DNA of 34,409 nt from Bacteroidales bacterium (GTDB lineage: Bacteria; Bacteroidota; Bacteroidia; Bacteroidales; UBA12170). Shown piece after piece: positions 1 through 6,343 of this stretch. Below the pieces are notes generated by a model, which was not told where the DNA came from, did no database searches, and saw nothing but the letters and a program-made list of their open reading frames with translations. Both the position numbers and the translations under genes were made by a program. Within the stretch, counting starts at the first letter, position 1. Every line of letters starts with the position of its first letter. The stretch covers positions 1-34,409 of the forward strand of contig JADGDY010000035.1 of the NCBI GenBank assembly GCA_016744655.1. Reading direction: 5' to 3'.

Positions 1-25
1 GGATATGTTTAAAACTGATAATTTT

Positions 26-58
26 TTTGAGGATGAATGAAAGCTTTATCTAAATTTG
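26..58 (+). promoter_or_regulatory. Bacteroidota promoter for nadA
   Basis: A TTTG at 26-29 and TAAATTTG at 51-58 are separated by 21 bp. This matches the Bacteroidota primary sigma consensus (TTTG, 19-21 bp, TAnnTTTG). Transcription would start near 62-65, giving a leader of roughly 20-25 nt before the ATG at 87. Confidence 0.7.
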
Positions 59-86
59 CAATGCAACAAAACAAAAGATTTGAACG

Positions 87-1022
87 ATGGATTATATCAG
101 TGAAATAGCGAAACTCAAAAAGGAAAAAAACGCAATCATCCTGGCACATTATTATCAAATTCCTGAAATTCAGGATATTGCCGATTATATCGGGGATAGT
201 TTGGGATTAGCTCAAAAAGCAGCAGATACTGATGCTGAGCTTATTGTGTTTGCTGGAGTTCATTTTATGGCCGAAACTGCCAAAATTTTGAATCCAAATA
301 AAATGGTTTTGTTGCCAGATTTGGAAGCGGGATGTTCTCTGGCCGATAGTTGTCCTCCGGTTGATTTCAAAAAATTTAGAGATCAATATCCCGATCATAT
401 CGTACTTTCTTACATCAATTGTAGTTCAGGAATCAAGGAACTTTCTGATGTGATTGTGACCAGCGGTAATGCGGTACAAATCGTTGAATCATTCCCCAAA
501 GATCAGAAAATGATATTTGCTCCCGACAAAAATTTGGGTGGATATATCAACAGCAAAACTGGTCGTGATATGGTATTATGGGATGGAACATGCGAAGTAC
601 ATGATATTCTGAGTACTGAGGCCATTATCAAATTAAAAATAGAACATCCGGAAGCCGAATTGGTAGCACATCCGGAATGTGATGGACCGGTATTGGCTTT
701 GGCCGATATGGTAGGTTCCACCACAGCTATGTTGAAATACACACAGAAATCAGAAGCTAAGAAATTTATTGTGGCCAGTGAAACAGGAATTCTACATCAG
801 ATGCAGAAAGATGCTCCAGAGAAAGAATTCTTAGTGGTTCCAAAGGATGAAACTTGTAATTGCAACGATTGTCCTTATATGAAAATGAATACTTTAGAGA
901 AGTTATACCTCTGTTTAAAAAATGAGACTCCTCAAATTGAACTTCCTAAAGAAGTGATGGAAAGAGCCGAAAAACCAATCAATAAGATGTTGGATATTAG
1001 CCGTGAAATGGGTTTGATCTAA
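87..1022 (+). CDS. nadA: Quinolinate synthase NadA
   Basis: Condenses iminoaspartate with dihydroxyacetone phosphate to quinolinate, the committed step of de novo NAD synthesis, using a 4Fe-4S cluster; cytoplasmic. At 311 aa it has the normal length for the short form. Visible family features are AHYYQ (about 20-24), the first cluster cysteine in GCSLADSC (C83), YINCS (Y109, N111), GTCEVHD (second cysteine C169, H172), AHPEC (H195, E197) and a cysteine-rich CNCNDC at 257-262 supplying the third ligand. These positions closely parallel the catalytic residues of Thermotoga NadA. A strong promoter lies just upstream. No nadB or nadC is visible here, so the gene appears to be transcribed alone. 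The ATG at 87 is the natural start for the family. Confidence 0.97.
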   Translation: MDYISEIAKLKKEKNAIILAHYYQIPEIQDIADYIGDSLGLAQKAADTDAELIVFAGVHFMAETAKILNPNKMVLLPDLEAGCSLADSCPPVDFKKFRDQYPDHIVLSYINCSSGIKELSDVIVTSGNAVQIVESFPKDQKMIFAPDKNLGGYINSKTGRDMVLWDGTCEVHDILSTEAIIKLKIEHPEAELVAHPECDGPVLALADMVGSTTAMLKYTQKSEAKKFIVASETGILHQMQKDAPEKEFLVVPKDETCNCNDCPYMKMNTLEKLYLCLKNETPQIELPKEVMERAEKPINKMLDISREMGLI

Positions 1023-1171
1023 ATTATTTTTGTTGTTTTCAAAACTTACTTCAACAGTATAATTTTTGTTAATTAATTTACTAATATTCAATTCTTTAAA
1101 TAGCTATTGATATTGCTCTATGTATTTGTTAAAATATTAGCTTTAATCATGCAAATATGTTTTTTGAAGAA

Positions 1172-1236
1172 GGCGGACGCACACTTTATTTTTGTCCGCG
1201 CATTATCGCAAATTAAAACGGATTAGAAGCAATGAT
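1172..1236 (+). repeat. Dispersed ~65-bp repeat, copy 1 (second copy 23816-23879, minus)
   Basis: About 65 bp with roughly 85 percent identity by eye to the reverse complement of 23816-23879. Its first part carries a short inverted repeat, GCGGAC (1173-1178) and GTCCGC (1194-1199), so the RNA could fold. In both copies a similar reading phase ends in a TAG (copy 1: GGATTAG; copy 2: GGGTTAG). The repeat may therefore be either a REP-like element or the decayed 3' end of a formerly coding multicopy element. Both copies lie upstream of a secreted alpha/beta hydrolase gene. Confidence 0.65.
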
Positions 1237-1380
1237 CAGCTTTTCTGACCTTTGTTTCTAAAAAAATTTGGTGATAATTATTAGAATCTGTGAATAGATT
1301 TTCCTTTAATTAAAATACATGTCGATTTCTAAACGAAAACTCCAAGTGTGAGTTTGCCCTTAGTTTTTGAATGGTATTAT

Positions 1381-1388
1381 TATCTTTG
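1381..1388 (+). promoter_or_regulatory. -7 box TATCTTTG for the hydrolase gene
   Basis: TATCTTTG fits TAnnTTTG and lies 16 bp before the ATG at 1405. The nearest upstream TTTG motifs are at 1353-1356 (24-bp spacing) and 1366-1369 (11 bp). Neither is ideally spaced, so the -33 element is uncertain. Confidence 0.5.
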
Positions 1389-1404
1389 AAAGAAAATAAA
1401 CGCC

Positions 1405-2133
1405 ATGAAAAGTTTTCTTCTTCTAGTCTTTAGTATTTCTATTTTCACATTATTTGCTCAAACAGAAACCATTACATTTCCCTCGGAGGATGGTATAGAA
1501 ATTACAGCCGATCTTTATAAAATTGATCTTGCTGCTCCATGGATAATTCTTCATCATCAAGCAGGATTTAGTAGGGGAGAGTATAGGAGTATTGCTCCTA
1601 AGCTTAACCAAATGGGTTTTAATTGTATTGCTATCGATCAACGTTCAGGAAAAGAAGTAAATGGAGTAATTAATAAAACCTATTTAGTAGCAGAAAAACA
1701 AGGGAAAGAAACCAAATATGTAAATGCCATTCCCGATTTAGAAGCCACACTTAATTATGTAAAAAGCACATTAAATGCATCAGAAATTATTATTTGGGGT
1801 TCTTCTTATTCTGCAGCCTTAACTTTTTATATGGGCAGTGAATATTCTAATGATATCAAAGCTATTTTAGCTTTTTCTCCAGGTGAATATTTCGTAATTG
1901 AGGATGAATCTATTAGCTCATTTGCTGCTAAGGTGAAATGTCCAGTATTTATCACTTCTGCCAAAAAAGAAGAAGAATATTGGAGACCTATTTATGATGC
2001 TGTTCCAGGAGAAAAATATTTTTATTTACCTGTAGAAGAAGGATTTCATGGATCAAGAGCCTTATGGTCTGATAAAGTTGGACACGAATTGGTTTGGAAA
2101 GAGGTGGAGGAGTTTATAGAGAAAGTAAACTAG
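1405..2133 (+). CDS. Secreted alpha/beta hydrolase (dienelactone-hydrolase-like)
   Basis: 242 aa with an N-terminal signal peptide (residues 1-19, ending LFAQ). The mature part is a single alpha/beta-hydrolase domain: HHQAG at about 50-54 is the oxyanion-hole region, GSSYS at 132-136 is the nucleophile elbow with S134 as likely nucleophile, and H215 in EGFHG is the likely catalytic histidine. The acid residue is not in the usual GxxD context; the acidic stretch at 189-191 (EEE) occupies that place, so the triad is not certain. It is probably an esterase or peptidase-like hydrolase working outside the cytoplasm; the substrate is unknown. The gene stands alone, between a repeat-bearing spacer and the opposing GxxExxY gene. 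Confidence 0.8.
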   Translation: MKSFLLLVFSISIFTLFAQTETITFPSEDGIEITADLYKIDLAAPWIILHHQAGFSRGEYRSIAPKLNQMGFNCIAIDQRSGKEVNGVINKTYLVAEKQGKETKYVNAIPDLEATLNYVKSTLNASEIIIWGSSYSAALTFYMGSEYSNDIKAILAFSPGEYFVIEDESISSFAAKVKCPVFITSAKKEEEYWRPIYDAVPGEKYFYLPVEEGFHGSRALWSDKVGHELVWKEVEEFIEKVN

Positions 2134-2159
2134 TAGATATAAATTTTTAAAAAGTACTA

Positions 2160-2199
2160 TTTCACAGAGTTACACAGAGAATCACTAAGTTTCGCAAAG
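2160..2199 (+). repeat. Degenerate CACAGAG/CACTAAG repeat, copy A
   Basis: Short units of about 11-12 nt (CACAGAG..., CACTAAG..., GCAAAGA) follow one another. The block matches 2808-2850 in the same orientation and is related to the reverse complement of 2610-2650. The three blocks surround the GxxExxY gene. Confidence 0.65.
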
Positions 2200-2224
2200 A
2201 ATTATACTTATTTTAAAAAATATA

Positions 2225-2596
2225 CTAATTGATAATTCTTTTAATGCCATTTTTAAGAATATTTGTATGGAAATTAAGTAATAAACCAAGTTTATAGTTA
2301 CCAAGCCTCAAATAGGTAAGAACCTGAGCGGTATGAACATCTGTAAAATCTTCTACAGTTTTTAGTTCTATAACAACTTTTTCTTCAACAAGTAAGTCAA
2401 TTCTATACCCATGATCTAATTTTACCTCTTTATAAATGATTGGCATAGGTTTCTCTTTTCTTAACTTTAAACCAGCTTGTTGTAATTCATAATATAAACA
2501 TTCCTGATATGCAGATTCTAATAATCCAGGACCTAATTTTCTATGTACTTCTATGGCACAACCTATAATTAAATTTGATATTTGATTTTCATTCAT
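2225..2596 (-). CDS. GxxExxY family protein
   Basis: 123 aa, full length for this family. The name-giving motif is present (G24, E27, Y30), followed by D67 in YRIDLL and E77-x-K79 in VIELK. These acidic and lysine residues give the protein the look of a PD-(D/E)XK nuclease fold, but no activity has been assigned in what I know of the family. In Bacteroidota and other phyla such genes are commonly found singly inside degenerate short-period repeats, exactly as here: related blocks lie on both sides (2160-2199, 2610-2650, 2808-2850). The gene opposes its neighbours. The call to family is firm; the function is unknown. Confidence 0.85.
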   Translation of the reverse strand: MNENQISNLIIGCAIEVHRKLGPGLLESAYQECLYYELQQAGLKLRKEKPMPIIYKEVKLDHGYRIDLLVEEKVVIELKTVEDFTDVHTAQVLTYLRLGNYKLGLLLNFHTNILKNGIKRIIN

Positions 2597-2609
2597 GTTT
2601 TGTCATTTT

Positions 2610-2650
2610 CTTAGTGGAACTTTGTACTTTCTTAGTGTTTCTTTGTGCAA
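2610..2650 (-). repeat. Degenerate CACAGAG/CACTAAG repeat, copy B (inverted)
   Basis: The reverse complement reads as units of CACAAAG, CACTAAG, ACAAAG and CACTAAG, the same family as copies A and C but inverted. It lies immediately upstream of the GxxExxY start codon. Confidence 0.55.
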
Positions 2651-2807
2651 TAATTAATTTCCAAATCTCGCTAAGAAGCATAAAATTAGTAATTTAAATG
2701 ATACTATGGTACATCAAAATAGAATTAGTCAAATAGAAATATTATTTCAATATCATAGGAAGTTAATATTGTTTTTCATTTTTTCTTTTGAGTTTATTAA
2801 ATAGTTG

Positions 2808-2850
2808 TTTCACAGAGAGCCGCAGAGAATCACTAAGATTCACTAAGGAA
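2808..2850 (+). repeat. Degenerate CACAGAG/CACTAAG repeat, copy C
   Basis: Same orientation as copy A and close to it in sequence: both contain the shared stretch CAGAGAATCACTAAG. It ends shortly before the -7 box of the nucleotidyltransferase gene. Confidence 0.65.
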
Positions 2851-2874
2851 AGCATAGAATTTGATCATTTTCCC

Positions 2875-2882
2875 TACTTTTG
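2875..2882 (+). promoter_or_regulatory. -7 box TACTTTTG for the nucleotidyltransferase gene
   Basis: TACTTTTG fits TAnnTTTG and lies 29 bp before the ATG at 2912. No well-spaced TTTG was found upstream; a TTTG at 2860-2863 is only 11 bp away. Confidence 0.45.
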
Positions 2883-2911
2883 CCTTTTTAAAATGAAAAA
2901 CAAATAGAAAA

Positions 2912-3817
2912 ATGAATAAACCTACTCTATTAATTCTCGCAGCAGGAATTGGAAGCCGTTATGGTGGATTAAAACAATTAGATAAAGTTGGACCTGGTGG
3001 CGAAGCCATCATCGATTATAGTATTTACGATGCCATTCAAGCTGGTTTCGGGAAAGTGGTTTTTGTGATTAGAAAAAGCATTGAAACAGATTTCCGTGAA
3101 TTTATTGGTAATAAGTTGGATGGAAAAATAGAGGTAGAGTACGTTTTTCAAGAATTAGATAAACTTCCAGAAGGCATTACTCCAAATCCAGAACGCCAGA
3201 AACCTTATGGTACTGGTCATGCCGTTTTAATGGCTGCTGATGCAATAAAAGAAAACTTTGCAGTGATTAATGCCGATGATTTCTATGGACGTGAAGCCTA
3301 TGAAACCATTGCTAAATATTTTGGTGAATTAGACCCTAATACCAACGACAATTGCATGGTAGGTTATAATTTAAAGAACACTTTATCGGATAATGGATAT
3401 GTGAGTCGTGGACAATGTACCAGCGATGAAAATGCATATTTAGTTGATGTGGTGGAAAGAACACATATTGAAAAGAAAGCCGATGGCATTTATTTCGAAA
3501 ACGATGATAAAGAGCAAATTAAATTAGATGAGAACACTTTGGTTTCTATGAACTTTTGGGGATTTACTCCTCAGTTTTTTAAGCAATTAAATACTCGTTT
3601 CACTAAGTTTATTGGAGAAAATAAAGATCAACTGAAAGCAGAATTTTATATTCCTACTGCTGTAAATGAAATGATAGAGGAGGGTATAGCTAAAACTAAA
3701 GTCTTAGAATCGGATGCAGCTTGGTTTGGTGTAACTTATCAAGAAGACAGACCAGTGGTGGTGGAGAGTATTCGTGAGTTGATTAAGGCAGGAAAATATC
3801 CTGATAAATTATTTTAA
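2912..3817 (+). CDS. Sugar-1-phosphate nucleotidyltransferase
   Basis: 301 aa with the Rossmann-like nucleotidyltransferase fold of the GlmU/RfbA type. The N-terminal signature LAAGIGSRYGGLKQ is at 9-22, a PYGTGHA nucleotide/sugar loop at 98-104 and the metal-binding NADDFYG at 120-126. Such enzymes join a sugar-1-phosphate to an NTP, releasing pyrophosphate, to make an activated NDP-sugar. There is no hexapeptide acyltransferase domain, so it is not a bifunctional GlmU. The next gene is a NahK-like hexosamine-1-kinase, which would supply the sugar-1-phosphate; I infer from this that the two make UDP-(N-acetyl)hexosamine or a related NDP-sugar. The exact substrate cannot be read here. Confidence 0.88.
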   Translation: MNKPTLLILAAGIGSRYGGLKQLDKVGPGGEAIIDYSIYDAIQAGFGKVVFVIRKSIETDFREFIGNKLDGKIEVEYVFQELDKLPEGITPNPERQKPYGTGHAVLMAADAIKENFAVINADDFYGREAYETIAKYFGELDPNTNDNCMVGYNLKNTLSDNGYVSRGQCTSDENAYLVDVVERTHIEKKADGIYFENDDKEQIKLDENTLVSMNFWGFTPQFFKQLNTRFTKFIGENKDQLKAEFYIPTAVNEMIEEGIAKTKVLESDAAWFGVTYQEDRPVVVESIRELIKAGKYPDKLF

Positions 3818-3980
3818 AGCTTGTCACAAAAAATCAATTTTTTCGTTACGCTTGAGCTGAGAACAAACATTTACGAAAAGTAAACTTATTGTTCTCAACT
3901 CTTTGTAAGCCTCAAACTTGACCTTTTCTGTAAAGCTTAGGCTTTTTTTCAAAGGATTTTATGATATAACAAAGATATTG

Positions 3981-4019
3981 GTGCTCAAAATCATATTGTG
4001 ATTTTGAGCACTTTTTTTT
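3981..4019 (+). terminator. Strong intrinsic terminator
   Basis: A perfect 13-bp stem, GTGCTCAAAATCA (3981-3993) and its complement (3999-4011), closes a 5-nt loop and is followed by eight T (4012-4019). It is well placed to end the transcript of the nucleotidyltransferase gene, so the kinase gene downstream probably has its own promoter. Confidence 0.85.
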
Positions 4020-4040
4020 AAGTAATTTTGTTTAGAATAC

Positions 4041-4118
4041 GTAACACAGCACTCCTGAGCTGTGCCTTATGTTTAGATTATGAATATGTTAAATCACAGT
4101 TCGGGAGAACTGCGTTAC
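4041..4118. repeat. REP-like twin inverted element
   Basis: Two 24-bp units face each other: 4041-4064 on plus and 4095-4118 on minus, differing at about 5 of 24 positions. Both begin GTAAC(A/G)CAG and end CTGTG. Each unit is also palindromic by itself (for example CACAG/CTGTG), so the region could form a three-armed fold. This is the classic REP doublet layout. No REP-associated transposase (RAYT) is in the window. Confidence 0.6.
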
Positions 4119-4265
4119 TTGTATAAAGCAGCTTCTAAACTGTTAGAAAAACCAAAAACAAATCAATTCATTCAAATAATTGAAATTCATTTTTATCTCA
4201 TTTTATTTTAGTGAATTTGTGGCAAATTTTTTCATCTCGACAAGTTCTGGCCATCCATAAATAAT

Positions 4266-4273
4266 TAGATTTG
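4266..4273 (+). promoter_or_regulatory. -7 box TAGATTTG, possibly driving a leaderless mRNA
   Basis: TAGATTTG matches TAnnTTTG and ends only 3 bp before the ATG at 4277. If used, the transcript would start at or near the A of the ATG, which implies leaderless translation. It also argues against the TTG at 4271, inside the box, as a start codon. No clear -33 element was found. Confidence 0.4.
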
Positions 4274-4276
4274 CTC

Positions 4277-5317
4277 ATGGAAAAACAAAAGCTCAAAAAC
4301 ATTTACCAAAATTTCACTGCTGATGGTGAATTTAAAGATTTTCAAACTCTGGTTTCAGGTCATATTAACGATACTTATCTCATAGAAACCGATTTAAAAT
4401 CTTACGTACTTCAAAAACTCAATCATCTCGTTTTTCCTAATATTCCGGAGCTGATGAATAATAAGGTAGCTGTATCTCAACATTTAGCTCACAAATGCGA
4501 TTTTCATCAAACCCTCCTCCGTTTTTATCCTACTTTAGATAATCAATATTATTATCAAGATGAAGAGGACTTCTATTGGAATATGATGGATTTTATTCCA
4601 GATTCTAAGGTTTTAGAAAAAACAGAAAACAAGGAACAAGCGGCTGAAGCTGGTTATGCTTTTGGGGCGTTTATTCGTGCATTAGATGACTTTGATGCAT
4701 CAGATCTTTACGAGATTATCCCTGATTTCCATAAAATGTCCTTCCGATACCAACAGTTTGATGAAGCTTTGGAAGGAGCAGAAGCGCAGCGTAAATTAAT
4801 AGCTGCAGAATGGATTCAACAAGTTTTGAACAGCAGAGAAGAAATGCAGATGTTGGAGAAGTTGCACGAGCAAGGTGAGATTCCATTAAGAGTAACGCAT
4901 AATGATACCAAGCTCAGCAATATTCTCTTCGATATGGACAATAAAGCCCTTTCTGTAATAGATTGGGATACTTTAATGCCTGGCATAGTACACTATGATT
5001 TTGGTGATTCTGTGCGTACTATTTGCAGTAATTCCACAGAAGATGAAACAGATTTATCTCAAGTAAGTTTCAATACTGAATTTTATCAATCCTATAGTGA
5101 AGCTTTTGTAAAGGAATTGAATGGAATATTAACCGATAAAGAGATTGAATTACTGGATTTAGCTCCACCAACCATCACCTTTATTATGGGATTGAGGTTT
5201 CTCACCGATTATTTAAATGGAGATAAATATTATAAAATTAAATACCCAAATCATAATTTAGATAGAGCAGCTAATCAGTTGACATTGGTGAAGAGAATGA
5301 AAGAAAGTTTTTGCTAG
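4277..5317 (+). CDS. NahK-like N-acetylhexosamine 1-kinase (APH family)
   Basis: 346 aa, aminoglycoside-phosphotransferase fold. The Brenner motif HNDTKLSN is at 208-215 (catalytic D210, metal ligand N215) and the DFG-equivalent IDWDTLMPG at 228-236. The sequence around them (HNDTKxxN, then DxDTxMPG and DFGD) is the pattern of Bifidobacterium NahK, which phosphorylates GlcNAc/GalNAc at C1 in the anomeric salvage pathway. It follows the nucleotidyltransferase gene in the same direction, though a terminator and REP element separate them, so they are functional partners rather than a tight operon. I use the ATG at 4277 rather than the TTG at 4271, which lies in a -7 box. Hexosamine specificity is an inference from motif similarity. 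Confidence 0.82.
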   Translation: MEKQKLKNIYQNFTADGEFKDFQTLVSGHINDTYLIETDLKSYVLQKLNHLVFPNIPELMNNKVAVSQHLAHKCDFHQTLLRFYPTLDNQYYYQDEEDFYWNMMDFIPDSKVLEKTENKEQAAEAGYAFGAFIRALDDFDASDLYEIIPDFHKMSFRYQQFDEALEGAEAQRKLIAAEWIQQVLNSREEMQMLEKLHEQGEIPLRVTHNDTKLSNILFDMDNKALSVIDWDTLMPGIVHYDFGDSVRTICSNSTEDETDLSQVSFNTEFYQSYSEAFVKELNGILTDKEIELLDLAPPTITFIMGLRFLTDYLNGDKYYKIKYPNHNLDRAANQLTLVKRMKESFC

Positions 5318-5610
5318 TGAAACTATAAAAACAATATTTTTATGTCATCTGACAACTTAGGCAGGCTCTCCTTCAAAAAGGTCACTATATAAAGCATCAA
5401 TAATAGTATTGTTCCGCTACTTTGCAGCTCAATATTTTCTTGAATCAATGTATTTTTCTGGGGGATTAACTTTCAAGCAATACTGTATTCTTGTTGATTT
5501 AGGAATCTTAGTAACAATAGACATACTTACTAAAATGGTTCAGATAATTAAAAACCTTATTATTTTTTCTTCAACACTTTTTTAAAAAAGTGTTACAAAA
5601 ACCTCCGCTG

Positions 5611-5759
5611 TATATCAAAGTCTACTCCACAAATGTCTTGTAGGAAAAACAATAAACTCCTCCTTATAGTGACATTCTACGAATTGTCACTAATGAGCGT
5701 CAAACAATATTGTTTTTTATTCCTACAAGACATTTGCTCCGTTTAACGACTTTGATATA
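5611..5759. repeat. Nested imperfect inverted repeat
   Basis: The left arm (5611-5652) is the imperfect complement of the right arm (5709-5759); both contain TATATCAAAGTC and CAAATGTCTTGTAGGA or their complements, and the right arm has a few extra bases. Between them sits a second hairpin, TAGTGACA (5667-5674) and TGTCACTA (5685-5692). The whole 149 bp could fold into one long branched structure. No transposase is attached, so it resembles a MITE or REP cluster. Confidence 0.6.
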
Positions 5760-5832
5760 AGGCGGTTTAGACATTCCTACGGAAGTCTTTATAAATTTTG
5801 CGGAGCATCTAATGTGTTTGTATAAGATTGTT
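5750..5832 (+). repeat. 83-bp dispersed repeat, copy 1 (inverted copy at 23171-23253)
   Basis: Matches the reverse complement of 23171-23253 at about 78 of 83 positions. It overlaps the right arm of the nested inverted repeat by 10 bp and contains an imperfect hairpin (AGACATTCC...GGAAGTCT). It is probably a member of a chromosome-wide family. Confidence 0.75.
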
Positions 5833-6274
5833 TTTTATTTCACCTTATTATATTTACAATTTGTCTTATTTCGGAGACTACGGGAAGATCTCTCCCAAAC
5901 AGGAAGCCATTTTACGTCAGGCAAGAGTATGAATTTCAGAATATTAGATTTATAGTCTTTGTTGGAGTTATTGTTAAAAGGTGCAGAGCTCGGAACGATG
6001 CTGCACCGATGCGTCAGCAACCGCAATATCTATAAAAATAAGATTACAATGAGTATTTCAAAGTCGCCAGATAAGCATTAGGAAGAAGCTGAAATTAAAG
6101 CGACGCTAAATAATATTTCCAATGAAGCTAAAAGTTTGGGCATTAAATCAATATACAGGGAAATTGATTGCAAATGGAGTCCATGTCTTTATCTCTAGAA
6201 TACCTATTACAATGATCTAGATGATATAATGCAAATAACAAACAGCCTATAAAAATGAGAAAGAATCAAGTGTA

Positions 6275-6321
6275 AATTCATAAAATATAATTCATAAAAT
6301 ATGAATTATATTTTATGAATT
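6275..6321. promoter_or_regulatory. Perfect 47-bp palindrome upstream of the ATPase gene
   Basis: Two exactly complementary 22-nt arms (6275-6296 and 6300-6321) are separated by AAA. The arms themselves repeat the word AATTCATA. The palindrome ends 2 bp before the -7 box TATATTTG (6324-6331) and covers the -33 region. It could be an operator for a dimeric or tetrameric regulator, or a cruciform-forming site. Confidence 0.7.
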
Positions 6322-6323
6322 AC

Positions 6324-6331
6324 TATATTTG
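6324..6331 (+). promoter_or_regulatory. -7 box TATATTTG for the ATPase gene
   Basis: Exact TAnnTTTG match, 12 bp before the ATG at 6344. The -33 position falls inside the palindrome and carries no TTTG, so the promoter may be weak or activator-dependent. Confidence 0.6.
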
Positions 6332-6343
6332 TAAAAAAAGAAG

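Larger units (their letters stand above)
1023..1404. other. Intergenic region with dispersed repeat and promoter
   Basis: 382 bp of AT-rich sequence without a convincing gene. It holds a dispersed repeat at 1172-1236 and the -7 box of the next gene at 1381-1388. No clear terminator was seen after nadA. Confidence 0.6.
5318..6343. other. 1-kb gene-poor repeat region
   Basis: No credible intact gene. From left to right it holds: an open but start-poor stretch (5361-5585); a perfect 22-bp AT-rich palindrome at 5573-5594 (arms AACACTTTTTT and complement); a nested inverted repeat (5611-5759); a dispersed repeat (5750-5832); an apparently decayed reading frame (6049-6252) interrupted by two TAG codons; and the palindrome/promoter of the next gene (6275-6331). 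Several elements share the word GTAGGAATGTCT or its complement, suggesting one repeat family. Confidence 0.6.

Noticed and set aside
3818..4276. Possible riboswitch or small RNA in the spacer before the kinase
   Set aside because: The structures there are fully explained by an intrinsic terminator and a REP-like doublet. No known riboswitch core was seen.
5361..5585. Open frame of 75 codons
   Set aside because: It lacks a start codon near its 5' end, its hydrophobic composition follows from AT-rich sequence, and it runs into the 5573-5594 palindrome.
5835..6026. 63-codon minus-strand frame
   Set aside because: No recognisable motif, and it lies in the repeat-rich spacer. Likely chance.
6049..6252. 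Possible gene starting at ATG 6049
   Set aside because: The frame is broken by two TAG codons and matches no family I recognise. At most it is decayed sequence.
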